DNA of 64,000 nt from Dickeya undicola. GTDB taxonomy: Bacteria; Pseudomonadota; Gammaproteobacteria; Enterobacterales; Enterobacteriaceae. Where the stretch lies: positions 1-64,000 of the forward strand of contig NZ_JSYG01000020.1 of assembly GCF_000784735.1 (NCBI RefSeq), read 5' to 3'. The notes below the pieces were generated by a model. That model searched no databases. It was given only the letters and a program-made list of their open reading frames with translations, and was not told the DNA's origin. A program made the position numbers and the translations under genes. Each line of letters begins with the position of its first letter. Position 1 is the stretch's first letter. Shown one piece after another: positions 17,270 to 25,496 of the stretch.

Positions 17270-17363
17270 TAATCCAGAAGGAATAGCAAACGCCGCAGGC
17301 GAAGCTCCGTGAGGGGCGAATCACACAGCCAATGCACCTGCAACTTGAAGTATGACCGGTATA
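17270..17363. repeat. Partial copy of the palindromic repeat family
   Basis: Only one arm, GCACCTGCAACTTGAAG then TATGACCGGTATA (ending at 17363), is clear. It is preceded by GC-rich sequence with a small CGCC-GCA-GGCG hairpin. It looks like the eroded half of an element placed beside the full copy at 16964-17236. Confidence 0.6.
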
Positions 17364-17711
17364 GGTGTGACTATCTGTGGGAAGGTGCACACAGTCTCAC
17401 GATGGGGTAAATCAACATAACGTGCAAAAGATCAGCGGCGGTTTTCAAATTCAGTTTTCATGATTATGGAACAATACCGTTGATATTTAACTTACCATTT
17501 AATTTACCAATGAAAATCAACCCATTAAAAACTCACTTAATAACATGGAAATACTATTTCCGATGATTATTAACAACAGTGAAATTTAAATGGCATCAAT
17601 TGACAAAATTACCCATTCCCGGTGTCTATGATAAGCACACCCAACAGAGAAACAGTCACTCAATTTTTTCCACGGCACTTATTCTGTTGAGATAAATATA
17701 AATACCTTAAC
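17364..17711. other. AT-rich intergenic stretch
   Basis: About 350 bases between two repeat copies, AT-rich, with no open frame having a usable start. It may hold the promoter of the small DUF1471 gene, but I cannot point to definite elements. Confidence 0.3.
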
Positions 17712-17837
17712 TATACCAAAATAATTCGAGTTGCAGAAAGGCGACAACCGAGTGAATCCCCAGGAGCTTACATAAGTAAGTGACTGGGGTGAGTGAGGGC
17801 AGCCAACGCACCTGCAACTTGAAGTATGACAGGTATA
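17712..17837. repeat. Palindromic repeat family copy, upstream of the DUF1471 gene
   Basis: A 126-base element with TATACC and GGTATA ends. The left arm carries AATTCGAGTTGCAG and the right arm CTGCAACTTGAAGTATGAC; inner arms AATCCCCAGGAGCTTAC and GTAAGTGACTGGGG can pair. It ends 18 bases before the start codon of the next gene, so the repeat forms most of that gene's leader region. Confidence 0.85.
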
Positions 17838-17855
17838 AAGATGGAGTTAGCTATA

Positions 17856-18116
17856 ATGAACATTATGATTAAAAGCATCGCGGCAGGCGCTATTGCACTG
17901 GCCTCCTTCAGTACACTGGCTGCGCAGGAAATAAACCGTGAACAAGCAGATAACTATCAGCAAATTGGGGTAATCACCTCAAATAGCACGGACTCCCCAA
18001 TGGATGCGACCCGTGAATTATCACAAGCCGCAGAAGCTCTGGGCGGAAAATACTTTGTGGTCATCACTATGGATAACGACGATCTGGTTCGCGCCAGTGC
18101 CATTGTCTATAAATAA
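17856..18116 (+). CDS. DUF1471 (YhcN/BhsA/McbA-type) small periplasmic stress protein
   Basis: An 86-residue secreted protein. The ATG at 17856 is chosen because GGAG lies nine bases upstream; an earlier in-frame ATG falls inside the palindromic repeat. A signal peptide ends near STLAAQE. The mature part has the DUF1471 pattern, IGVITSNSTDSPMDATREL then GGKYFVVITMDNDDLVRA, and the typical ending ASAIVYK. Family members in E. coli (BhsA, McbA, YdgH) are small periplasmic or outer-membrane proteins induced by acid, oxidative or other stress and affecting biofilm. The exact role here is not known. A terminator follows. Confidence 0.9.
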   Translation: MNIMIKSIAAGAIALASFSTLAAQEINREQADNYQQIGVITSNSTDSPMDATRELSQAAEALGGKYFVVITMDNDDLVRASAIVYK

Positions 18117-18154
18117 TGACTGGCTGAAAAAATCATCAGATTAAGCAACAGTAG

Positions 18155-18184
18155 GGTCGGCAGGCAGATCTGCCGACCTGTTTA
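18155..18184 (+). terminator. Terminator after the DUF1471 gene
   Basis: GGTCGGCAG-GCAGAT-CTGCCGACC followed by TGTTTAA: a perfect nine-base-pair stem 38 bases after the stop codon. Confidence 0.75.
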
Positions 18185-18458
18185 ATCGCTTAGCTACGAC
18201 GGATAAAACACAGCCCCACCAGCCTGGCCGCTTATTATACCTTGCTCTCAACCATTAAGTTTAAATCAACCCCAAACAGAGCGACGATAAATCGCTATTT
18301 TCTATTTTCACTCAATCAATGTTCAACAGCATAGAGGTTCTGATTTTTCTTTTTCCTGTCATCTTTATAATCCCCGACCACAGATAGCACGAGGGAAAAA
18401 TAAAAACCGCCTTGTCTTTCTGCGTGGCAGGGTTTTCGCGATTGCGTTTTCTGGAGTA
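18185..18458. other. Intergenic stretch with no recognised feature
   Basis: Between the DUF1471 terminator and the next palindromic element I see AT-rich sequence without a credible gene. It may carry an upstream promoter for the VirK/YbjX-family gene, but no element can be placed. Confidence 0.3.
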
Positions 18459-18585
18459 TATACCCAAAATAATTCGAGTTGCAGGAAGGCGGCAAGTGAG
18501 TGAATCCCGATGAGCTTACTCAGGTAAGTGATTCGGGTGAACGAACGCAGCCAACACACCTGCAACTTGAAGTATGACGGGTATA
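18459..18585. repeat. Palindromic repeat family copy (most complete)
   Basis: A 127-base element with perfect terminal inverted repeats TATACCC and GGGTATA. Outer arms: AATTCGAGTTGCAGG on the left and CCTGCAACTTGAAGTATGAC on the right. The inner arms, GAATCCCGATGAGCTTACTC and the facing GTAAGTGATTCGGG, can also pair. It encodes no protein, and its shape is that of a miniature palindromic element; it lies in the leader of the following gene. Confidence 0.9.
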
Positions 18586-18647
18586 TCCGTACCGGGCATA
18601 CGCTCCCCTGTGATTATTTTAAATACATTATTTTACGGGGAGTGAGC

Positions 18648-19598
18648 ATGGAAAAGACATCTGCACTGTCACTTTTTTATCAATTACTAAAAGGTCATTT
18701 CTTCTCTGAAAAAATCTGGCGACATACGGATATAAAAGCGAAGTTTTTATTGCGCTCATTATTGATGCCGTCGATTACCTTACGCTATCTGAAGAATATT
18801 ATTGCAATTCCTGCCATGCAGAAAGCGGTGAAAATCCGCCCGATGCTGCCGACCAAGATTCACCGCCCTTACCTGTCCACCACGCTGCATCCCGCCGAGC
18901 GCGTCGACGCTATTTGTGCCCATTACACGTTTGTGGAACAGTTGGCTAACCCGTTTCTGAAACAGGCGTTTCTCAGTCTCGATGATTATTGCCTGGCACG
19001 TTTTGCCGGCAAGAACGGCGAAAGATTCTCGCTGATTTGCAGCACCTCTCGCTACGACAAAGAGGGCGAGGCTACACTGCGCATTCGTTTTAATGATGTC
19101 GTACTGGCGTCACTGACGTTCTCGGTGATACACGACCAGAATCAACTCACCATTATGATTGGTGGTTTACAGGGAAAAGGCCGCGACCAGACCCGTGAGC
19201 TGACCAAAGACGCATCGAAAGCCTGCTTTGGACTGTTTCCTAAACGCCTGTTGCTGGAGTGTCTGCTGACCCTGGCCAGCCTCACCGGAATCCAGCGTAT
19301 TCTGGCGGTGGGCGATGAAAACCATGTTTATCAGTGCCTGCGCTACTGCTACCGCAAAAATAAGGTGCGTTTTTCCAGTTACAGCGAATTCTGGCAGTCA
19401 CTCAGCGCAGGCAGAAACGCGGCGGGGTTGTACCAGCTTCCACTAACCATTACGCGCAAGACGCTGGATGAGCTGCCTAGCCGGAAACGCGCCCAGTACC
19501 AGCGCCGTTATCAGTTGCTCGACGATATCCAGGACCAGATCAGGCGCAATCTGGGTCACAGCGCCTCATCCGACACGCTGCATCGCATCGCCAGTTAG
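18648..19598 (+). CDS. VirK/YbjX-family protein (DUF535)
   Basis: A 316-residue protein beginning at ATG 18648 with GGGGAGTG upstream; an earlier in-frame start would lie inside the palindromic repeat. The sequence matches the DUF535 family: the opening helix region, HRPYLSTTLHPAERVDAICAHY, then LTIMIGGLQGKGRDQTRELTK near residue 180, CFGLFPKRLLLECL, and the C-terminal ITRKTLDELPSRKRAQYQRRY block. Relatives (VirK of Shigella and Salmonella, YbjX of E. coli) are linked to membrane/LPS stress and virulence, often under PhoP control, without a known reaction. It is a single gene with a hairpin just after its stop. Confidence 0.88.
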   Translation: MEKTSALSLFYQLLKGHFFSEKIWRHTDIKAKFLLRSLLMPSITLRYLKNIIAIPAMQKAVKIRPMLPTKIHRPYLSTTLHPAERVDAICAHYTFVEQLANPFLKQAFLSLDDYCLARFAGKNGERFSLICSTSRYDKEGEATLRIRFNDVVLASLTFSVIHDQNQLTIMIGGLQGKGRDQTRELTKDASKACFGLFPKRLLLECLLTLASLTGIQRILAVGDENHVYQCLRYCYRKNKVRFSSYSEFWQSLSAGRNAAGLYQLPLTITRKTLDELPSRKRAQYQRRYQLLDDIQDQIRRNLGHSASSDTLHRIAS

Positions 19599-19611
19599 TC
19601 TGTGCCGCTAT

Positions 19612-19632
19612 CGGGGAAAGCCGCCTTCCCCG
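19612..19632. terminator. Inverted repeat between convergent genes
   Basis: CGGGGAA-AGCCGCC-TTCCCCG lies between the convergent VirK/YbjX and SDR genes and could terminate either; no clear T-run is present. Confidence 0.45.
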
Positions 19633-19645
19633 GTGCGCCCCCCGA

Positions 19646-20404
19646 TTATGCAAACCCGCCGTTGCTGCGAACCACCTGACCATTGATCCAGCCCCCTTCC
19701 GGCCCGACCAGAAAAGCCACTACGTTGGCGATATCGTCCGGTTCCCCCAGTCTTTCCAACGGTGTCATGGCAGTAATGGCCGCCACCTGTGCATCGGTCT
19801 TACCGTTAAAAAACAGTTCAGTCGCCACCGGCCCCGGCGCGACGGCGTTTACCGTGACCTCGCGGCCACGCAGTTCGTTCGCCAGCACCCGCACCAGCCC
19901 TTCGACACCCGCCTTGGAAGCGATATAGGGGCCATAACCGGGCAGCGACCGGACAATCACGCTGGTGGACAGCGCAATAATTCGTCCGCCGGTTTCCACC
20001 TGCCGGGCCGCTTCACCCAGCACAATGAACGCACCGCGCAGATTGGTCGCGATCATGTTGTCGAACTGTGCCAGGTCGCCATCAGCAATCGGCGTATTCG
20101 CCATCACCCCGGCGCTGTTAATCACGGCGTCGATACGCCCAAATTGCGTTTTTGTCTGCTGAAATAGTGCCGCCACCTGCTCAGGCGCGTCCACCTGTGC
20201 CTGAATCGCCAACGCGACGCCGCCATCCTCGCGAATCCGGCTCACTACGTCGTTCGCCTGTTGCTGCTGACGGGCATAATTCACCACCACCTGCCATCCC
20301 TGCTGCGCCAGCTTCAGCGCAATCGCTCTGCCGATGCCCCGCGACGCGCCGGTGACTATCGCCACACGGGCACCCGGTATGCTGTCATGTTTGGTGTGCT
20401 GCAT
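19646..20404 (-). CDS. Short-chain dehydrogenase/reductase
   Basis: A 252-residue classical SDR enzyme with ATG at 20404 behind AGGAG. The NAD(P)-binding motif is TGASRGIG at residues 18-25, the structural motif NSAG is near 96, and the catalytic set is Ser146, Tyr160 and Lys164 (YxxxK). The C-terminal GGWINGQVVRSNGG is typical of 3-ketoacyl-ACP-reductase-like members. NADPH use is suggested by the Arg in the first glycine loop. The substrate cannot be told from sequence; many such genes act on quinones, aldehydes or ketoacyl compounds. No operon partner is visible, and the 180 bases upstream hold no complete regulator gene. Confidence 0.9.
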   Translation of the reverse strand: MQHTKHDSIPGARVAIVTGASRGIGRAIALKLAQQGWQVVVNYARQQQQANDVVSRIREDGGVALAIQAQVDAPEQVAALFQQTKTQFGRIDAVINSAGVMANTPIADGDLAQFDNMIATNLRGAFIVLGEAARQVETGGRIIALSTSVIVRSLPGYGPYIASKAGVEGLVRVLANELRGREVTVNAVAPGPVATELFFNGKTDAQVAAITAMTPLERLGEPDDIANVVAFLVGPEGGWINGQVVRSNGGFA

Positions 20405-20583
20405 ACGCTCTCCTGTTGTTCTGGATGAAAACGATCGGGTTTGCCACGACCCTGGTACAGCAAGGCGGCCATCGCCTGCCGTGCCAGATCCTGCCCGGAT
20501 ACCGGCATGAGATAAAGATGGAAAAATGGATATAATTATTCCATTTTTACCAACAGTTCTTCCGACGCAGGCGGTCGGGTTGA

Positions 20584-21048
20584 TCAGCCGAGGGATGCCG
20601 GGACGCGGTGAACCAACGAAAACGCCGTGCTTACACGGGCGGGGAGATAATCACAAGCAATCGTATCAGGCTGCAACACCGCCTGCCTGATAACCTGTTT
20701 GGTCGATGCAGCGACATGGCGCTGCCACCCCGCCTCATCAAGTATGGCAAACTCCAGCGCGCAGGACGTTTCATCTGACAGGCTATCGAACACCACCAGT
20801 TGACTATGCCGTGCATTTTCCCCGATGTACCGCGACAGTGCCGCAGCGCCAAAAATACGAACCGTATCCCACACAGGCTGGTTTACCACCTCTGCCAGTA
20901 ATCCTGATAGTGACAACGCACTTACCGATACCAGTATTAGCGGGGGCTGATGGCGGATGAAGGTGCAGGCAAGCCGGTCCAGACCGGGGATCGTCAGCCA
21001 TTCAAAAGGATGACCGGTAATCAGTAAGGGATGTGCTGATAGCGCCAC
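20584..21048 (-). CDS. Hypothetical protein of unknown family
   Basis: A 154-residue protein that I do not recognise. It begins ALSAHPLLITGHPFEWLTIP and contains a moderately hydrophobic segment (PPLILVSVSALSLSGLLAEVV), but no clear signal peptide or catalytic motif. Downstream there is DSLSDETSCALEFAILDEAGW and an ending with ACDYLPARVSTAFSLVHRV. It is divergent from the gntR gene at 21278, and a 28-base imperfect palindrome lies between them, so that regulator may control it. The coding call is moderate: the frame has good length and codon use, but the ribosome-binding site is weak. Confidence 0.55.
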   Translation of the reverse strand: MALSAHPLLITGHPFEWLTIPGLDRLACTFIRHQPPLILVSVSALSLSGLLAEVVNQPVWDTVRIFGAAALSRYIGENARHSQLVVFDSLSDETSCALEFAILDEAGWQRHVAASTKQVIRQAVLQPDTIACDYLPARVSTAFSLVHRVPASLG

Positions 21049-21092
21049 GGACGGCCTCTTCGTATTTCACTGGATGTTCAGAATACAACCAT

Positions 21093-21120
21093 ATTGCATT
21101 TTATTGTCAAAAAATACAAT
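21093..21120. promoter_or_regulatory. Candidate operator palindrome
   Basis: ATTGCATTTT and AAAATACAAT form ten-base arms with one mismatch around ATTGTCAA. It lies between the unknown minus-strand gene and the plus-strand gntR gene and is a candidate binding site for that regulator. Evidence is only symmetry and position. Confidence 0.35.
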
Positions 21121-21277
21121 TTATAAAATTAGGGAACCTAATCTCATTGAGGGGATAGCGCTGATTAGCAACATAAAATGACTTTTAATAAAATAAAGAA
21201 CAATGGGTCGGCAGCACTGCCAGCCCGGCAGGTAACAGGTATAATCAGCAGCTATTCATTCTGGCTGGTAAGGCATC

Positions 21278-22174
21278 ATGACAACCCTCACCCCTTTGCA
21301 GGCGCGCATCGTGCGCGACGTCATCAGTTATGTCAGACGCGAACAACTCGCGGTGGGCCATCATCTGGTCGAATCGGCGCTGGCACAGGCGCTCAATACA
21401 TCGCGCACGCCGGTAAAACAGGCGATGCAGTACCTGATGGACAAGGGCATGGTGACCTATGATCGCAATCGCGGTTTTTTTCTGGCGCAACACGCCTCGC
21501 AATTGGGCGATCTGGTCGCCGAAGTACTGGAGCAGGCGGAAGACCCGCTCTACCGATTGTTGGCTGAGCGCCGTATTACCCGCCAGTTGCCGGAGCAATT
21601 TTCAGAAATGGAGTTGATGCTTGAATTCAGCGTTACTCGCCCGGTGCTGCGTAAAGTATTACTGCGTTGTCAGCAGGAAGGCTGGCTGGAACATATGGCT
21701 GGTCAGGGCTGGCGCACGCTGCCGCTGATCGATTCGGTAGAGGCTTATGAGGAAAGCTACGCGCTGCGTGCGATTATCGAACCCGCGGGGTTGCTGTCGG
21801 CAACGTTTCATATTGACCCACAGGTGTTAGCGCACTGCCGGAAACAGCAGGAACACCTGGCCGAAGACGGCTATCTAACCATGACGGCAATGGAGATGTT
21901 TGATACCAGTTCCGGATTCCATGACACACTGGCCGCCTGTTCCGGCAATCGCTTTCTGCTGCAAACCGTTCGTCACCTGGCGCGACTACGGAGACTGGTG
22001 GAATACCGTAAGGAGAGATTCCGCCCACAGCGCAAACATCAGGCGGAAGAGCATTTGCAAATCATTCGCTATCTGGAACAGGGCGACCGGCTGAGCGCGG
22101 CTGATTTTATGCGCACGCACCTGGAAACCGCGCGACGTAAGGCAATCACCCCGGCGTTATTCACGGCGCGCTAA
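21278..22174 (+). CDS. GntR-family regulator with two winged-helix domains and FCD domain
   Basis: A 298-residue transcription factor. The first winged helix covers residues 5-70 (HHLVESALAQALNTSRTPVK, then GMVTYDRNRGFFL). A second, degenerate winged-helix-like block covers about 90-148 (LPEQFSEMELMLEFSVTRPV, then EGWLEHMAGQGWRT). A C-terminal FCD effector-binding domain spans about 155-290, with metal-site type histidines in SGFHDTLAACSGN, the QAEEH segment and FMRTHLE. FCD regulators usually respond to carboxylic acids or sugar acids. The usual family layout has one DNA-binding domain, so the duplication is notable. It converges with the diguanylate cyclase gene (15-base gap) and diverges from the unknown gene at 20584. 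Confidence 0.9.
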   Translation: MTTLTPLQARIVRDVISYVRREQLAVGHHLVESALAQALNTSRTPVKQAMQYLMDKGMVTYDRNRGFFLAQHASQLGDLVAEVLEQAEDPLYRLLAERRITRQLPEQFSEMELMLEFSVTRPVLRKVLLRCQQEGWLEHMAGQGWRTLPLIDSVEAYEESYALRAIIEPAGLLSATFHIDPQVLAHCRKQQEHLAEDGYLTMTAMEMFDTSSGFHDTLAACSGNRFLLQTVRHLARLRRLVEYRKERFRPQRKHQAEEHLQIIRYLEQGDRLSAADFMRTHLETARRKAITPALFTAR

Positions 22175-22189
22175 CCGCACCAACGGTGC

Positions 22190-23254
22190 TCAGGCGCAGA
22201 CCGTGCAACCGCGACCATTGTCTTTGGCCTGATACAACGCGGTATCCGCCGCTTTCAGCCAGACCTGATAGTCATCCAGACCGGAGTGAAACTGCACCAG
22301 CCCAACGCTGATCCCCACCCGCAGCGTCGGAGCCTGATGCAGTTGCACGCCGTCCAGATACTCACGTAACCGTTGAACTATACGTTCCGCCTCGACAACC
22401 GACGTCTTCGGCAGTACGACACCGAACTCGTCGCCGCCAAAACGGCCAGTGATGTCGGACTGTCGTAATGTCGATTGGATGCCGCCACTGAGCAAGAGAA
22501 TCACATCATCTCCCACGTGGTGCCCGAAACTGTCGTTAATACGTTTGAAATGATCGATATCCAGCAGCGCCAGCGTCGCCACCTGCTGGTGGTGCAAGCA
22601 CAGCTCAAACTCATTTTTCAACAGTTGTTCCCAGTAATGCCGGTTGTACAACCGGGTCATACCATCGTGGATACTGATTTCCCGCAGTTGACGTTTGTGC
22701 TCCGCCAGTTTGATCGCCATGCGATAGGTGACCAGCCCGACCGATATAGGGTAGATAAAGAGCATCGGTAGGCAGAAATAAATCTGCACTGGCGTAGTAG
22801 CAAATGCGATCGGGCGATCGGCCAGCCAGATCACGGCCAATGCACCAGCCAGTTGTACAGCCAGCCCCTGTAAAAACAACCGCAAACCGCCAGCCGCGAT
22901 ATTGTTCATGCCCATCATCGACATGATCAGCACCGATGGCAGTGAATTTAACCCCATCATGCCAATCCAGACGCCACCCAGCCAGGCGTCAAACCGCAAA
23001 TTGCCGTACTCGAACCGCATCGGATCACGGGCGCGTCGCGCCAGCAACAGCGCAAGGTGCGGCCAAAGGAAGCCGTTGAAAAACAGTGCTCCCCATACCC
23101 ACACAGAAGCAGTCTGGTCATACAGCACGGCGGCGACATAAAAAAAGCCCAGCCCCAAACCAATCACTCGGGGGAGATAGATGCGTCTGGCAAATGCCAG
23201 ACCGGGGCGGCGATGGTCGCCACCAGCCGGTGCCGCAACGAGTGTTGAATACAT
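22190..23254 (-). CDS. Diguanylate cyclase with MASE2 membrane sensor
   Basis: A 354-residue membrane enzyme making cyclic di-GMP from two GTP. The ATG at 23254 has AAGGAGAGG before it; another ATG at 23281 is possible. The N-terminal half is a MASE2-type region with several membrane segments (IGLGLGFFYVAAVLY, VWVWGALFFNGFLW, PMLFIYPISVGLV). A coiled connection (AEHKRQLREISIHDGMTRL) leads to a GGDEF domain with the intact active-site motif RFGGDEFG. An RxxD inhibitory site (RQSD) stands five residues before it. The layout is that of AdrA/DgcC, which drives cellulose production in enterobacteria. Nearby exopolysaccharide genes make a role in matrix control plausible but unproven. Confidence 0.92.
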   Translation of the reverse strand: MYSTLVAAPAGGDHRRPGLAFARRIYLPRVIGLGLGFFYVAAVLYDQTASVWVWGALFFNGFLWPHLALLLARRARDPMRFEYGNLRFDAWLGGVWIGMMGLNSLPSVLIMSMMGMNNIAAGGLRLFLQGLAVQLAGALAVIWLADRPIAFATTPVQIYFCLPMLFIYPISVGLVTYRMAIKLAEHKRQLREISIHDGMTRLYNRHYWEQLLKNEFELCLHHQQVATLALLDIDHFKRINDSFGHHVGDDVILLLSGGIQSTLRQSDITGRFGGDEFGVVLPKTSVVEAERIVQRLREYLDGVQLHQAPTLRVGISVGLVQFHSGLDDYQVWLKAADTALYQAKDNGRGCTVCA

Positions 23255-23476
23255 TCTCCTCTCCTTATTGCTGTCCGTCATACTTCTAACAGAATACGCA
23301 CCGTCATTATTCCAAATTCCAGCGCAAATCACTTCAGTAAGATATGGTTTTTATTGAGAATCTATCCCGGCGGGTTTGACTCATGCAGCGAGTAAAGCGG
23401 AATGTTACAGAGAAACGAGCCATTCAGCAGAGGGAGTGCGGCCGACCCACAGGGGGAAGGCCGACCGCATGGCATA

Positions 23477-23644
23477 TCAGGGATGCGAGGGTCCGTTACC
23501 CGGCAGGTAATGGAACCCGCCCGGCCCACCGCCACCGGGGCCGCCATGACCACCGCCAGGACCGCCCCACGGAGGAGGGAAAAGACAACCATTCAGGGTG
23601 GCGATCAACGCCAGTAAACTGACCATTTTGACTACATTTTTCAT
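23477..23644 (-). CDS. Tiny Gly/Pro-rich lipoprotein
   Basis: A 55-residue lipoprotein missed by length cut-offs. The ATG at 23644 is preceded by GAGGTGA. A signal peptide (KNVVKMVSLLALIATL) ends in the lipobox LNGC with Cys near residue 20. The mature part is PPP-W-GG-P followed by Gly-rich GGGHGGPGGGG and ends FHYLPGNGPSHP. No function can be assigned. Related Gly-rich small lipoproteins occur in enterobacteria, often beside envelope or biofilm genes; here the neighbours are a diguanylate cyclase and a Tat-exported beta-helix protein. The start, signal and in-frame stop make it a credible gene. Confidence 0.65.
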   Translation of the reverse strand: MKNVVKMVSLLALIATLNGCLFPPPWGGPGGGHGGPGGGGPGGFHYLPGNGPSHP

Positions 23645-23795
23645 GATTCACCTCGGTTTCAACGGGTGCATCATAAGAAACCGGCCAGCAGGCAACAAGT
23701 CGCCTATTCCTAAAAAATTCCTTATTTACAGTAAGTTATATTGATTACGAACCACTTTCGTAAAACAAACACATTCCTTACACTCCGTCCAACAA

Positions 23796-25298
23796 TCAGC
23801 AACTGACCAGCTTCAGTTCATGCATATCCAGGTAGTCACCAACACTGGCGGAGGAGAGGTTGAACGACAGCGACAGTAGCCAGGCGCTGCGCGGAATTTT
23901 CCAGATGGTGCCCGAGTTGCCCTTCTGCAACCGATCACTGCTCTGAATGTAATCCTTGCCGTCGCGGGTCAGGTCCATCATCACCGGGCCGGGGCCGTTC
24001 TCACCGTAGCCATGAAGTTTCTTGGTGATCGCCACCTTGCCGGTGGCGGAGGTTTGCGCCTGCCAGGTCAGCCCAACCTGATCGTGCCCATTGACCGGTA
24101 TCAGAAATTGCACCTGCACGTTATCGCTCTCGGCGATTTTCACAAACCGCCCGTTATCTTCTTTGATGTGTGCCGGGTCGTAACGGCAAGCGCCACCAGC
24201 GGCACCGGGATAAACCAGCGCGCTACCGCTATCGTTCAGGGCGATCAGCTCCGCCATCTGATTGGTAAAGATCAGGTTATTCTTCCAGCAGGGTCGGTTG
24301 GAGATCACGCAGGACGTGACATTAATGCCGTCGGTGGCAAAGCGCACATTGGTCAGCGTAGTCTGGTAATCAAACGCCTGATCGAAAATAAGGTAGGGTT
24401 GCTCTGGGTTCTGGCGCACAAAAATCGCGCCACCATTGAACACAAAGCTGGCGTTCTTTTTCTTCAGCACCACCGCGGGCTGCTTTCGCCTCACGTACTC
24501 GACGTGGCCGTTGATCTCCACATGCCCTTCGTTAATCAACGCTATCCCCTCGCAGTAATCAAAGCTGCCCGCCTGCCAGTACACCACGCCGTCCGGATTA
24601 TCGATTTCAAACGCGTACCCGCCGTTTTGCCAGATACACCCAATGAAGGTGAAGCGTTCGTAGGAATCTGGCTGGCGGGTCAAATACAACAGGCGGTCAC
24701 AGTTATTGAACCCACAAGAGAACCAGTTCCACCCCCAGCCGCCCGCGCCGTTGGAAAAGACCTTTCTGAACCCGGTAAAACGGCAGGAATAAATACTCAG
24801 CAAGCAGGATGCATTACGGTTGGAATTGTTCTCCGGGTTATACGCAAAAAACAGATCTAACGTTCTCTTTTCTGAAATAAAATGCACACCGGAGAAAAAG
24901 CTGTCTACGATATTACTGTAGGCGGCATCCACATCTGGATTCCCGGTCACTACAATCGCATATTTATCAAAATTACCCTTTTTGGTAAAAATAATTGTCA
25001 GCGGACCATGAATAGAAACTTTCGATGCATCTATTTTTATTGTAGAAGAAACCTGCACCACCCCTTGTAACATTAACCTGACCTTTTGCTGCGCATTGGA
25101 TAATGATTTTGACTGTTCCAGCATATCATTAAGAAGTGTCTGAAAAGGCCCGGTAGAATCGGTCTTTCCGGAAAAATCAATATTGTAGCGGGTGAGATCA
25201 TTGGTAAAGGCAATCGTATTACTTTCCTGCGACGCTGACGCTGTAGAAGTCACCGCCAGTGATGCCAGGCTACCGGCCAGGAAATCTCTTCTATTCAT
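23796..25298 (-). CDS. Tat-exported right-handed beta-helix protein
   Basis: A 500-residue protein with a twin-arginine signal (NRRDFLAGSLASLAV) and a likely cleavage site after ASA near residue 22, so it is exported folded. The body has the spaced, Asn/Gly/aromatic-rich strands of a pectin-lyase-like beta-helix (VSIHGPLTIIF, FFSGVHFISEK, LSIYSCRFTGF, FTFIGCIWQNGGYAFEID, VEINGHVEYV). The last 120 residues look like a separate beta-sandwich. No lyase or hydrolase catalytic set is identifiable. It is divergent from a Wzy-like polymerase (198-base gap), which suggests a role in modifying, trimming or binding the exopolysaccharide; this is inferred from the fold and position. Confidence 0.75.
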   Translation of the reverse strand: MNRRDFLAGSLASLAVTSTASASQESNTIAFTNDLTRYNIDFSGKTDSTGPFQTLLNDMLEQSKSLSNAQQKVRLMLQGVVQVSSTIKIDASKVSIHGPLTIIFTKKGNFDKYAIVVTGNPDVDAAYSNIVDSFFSGVHFISEKRTLDLFFAYNPENNSNRNASCLLSIYSCRFTGFRKVFSNGAGGWGWNWFSCGFNNCDRLLYLTRQPDSYERFTFIGCIWQNGGYAFEIDNPDGVVYWQAGSFDYCEGIALINEGHVEINGHVEYVRRKQPAVVLKKKNASFVFNGGAIFVRQNPEQPYLIFDQAFDYQTTLTNVRFATDGINVTSCVISNRPCWKNNLIFTNQMAELIALNDSGSALVYPGAAGGACRYDPAHIKEDNGRFVKIAESDNVQVQFLIPVNGHDQVGLTWQAQTSATGKVAITKKLHGYGENGPGPVMMDLTRDGKDYIQSSDRLQKGNSGTIWKIPRSAWLLSLSFNLSSASVGDYLDMHELKLVSC

Positions 25299-25496
25299 AG
25301 CAATCTCTCCGATATCAATAATTTCAATGTATTAAAATAAAATCCTACAAAATGGAAGGCAGTGTTTTGATAACAGGTAGGGTAAGCAATAGCGTCAATG
25401 AATGTCATAAATTTTCTGCAAAAATAATTAAAGATTTAATTCAATCTGATTTATCATCACTAAAAACACACTTCAGATGAGTATGGGAGTTGAAAA

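Noticed and set aside
18528-18647. Extended N-terminus for the VirK/YbjX-family gene
   Set aside because: The extension is translated from the palindromic repeat; the ATG at 18648 with GGGGAGTG upstream is the sensible start.
20405-20540. Short minus-strand coding-like stretch upstream of the SDR gene (for example PVSGQDLARQAMAALLYQGRG)
   Set aside because: It reads like the end of a regulator, but has an in-frame stop close upstream and runs into the SDR start; too short to call even as a pseudogene.
23440-23475. Repeated GGCCGACC near the end of the small lipoprotein gene, considered as terminator
   Set aside because: The two copies are direct, not inverted, so no stem forms.
24012-24860. 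Plus-strand frame of 282 codons
   Set aside because: Antisense to the beta-helix gene, which has a Tat signal and consistent fold; no support on the plus strand.
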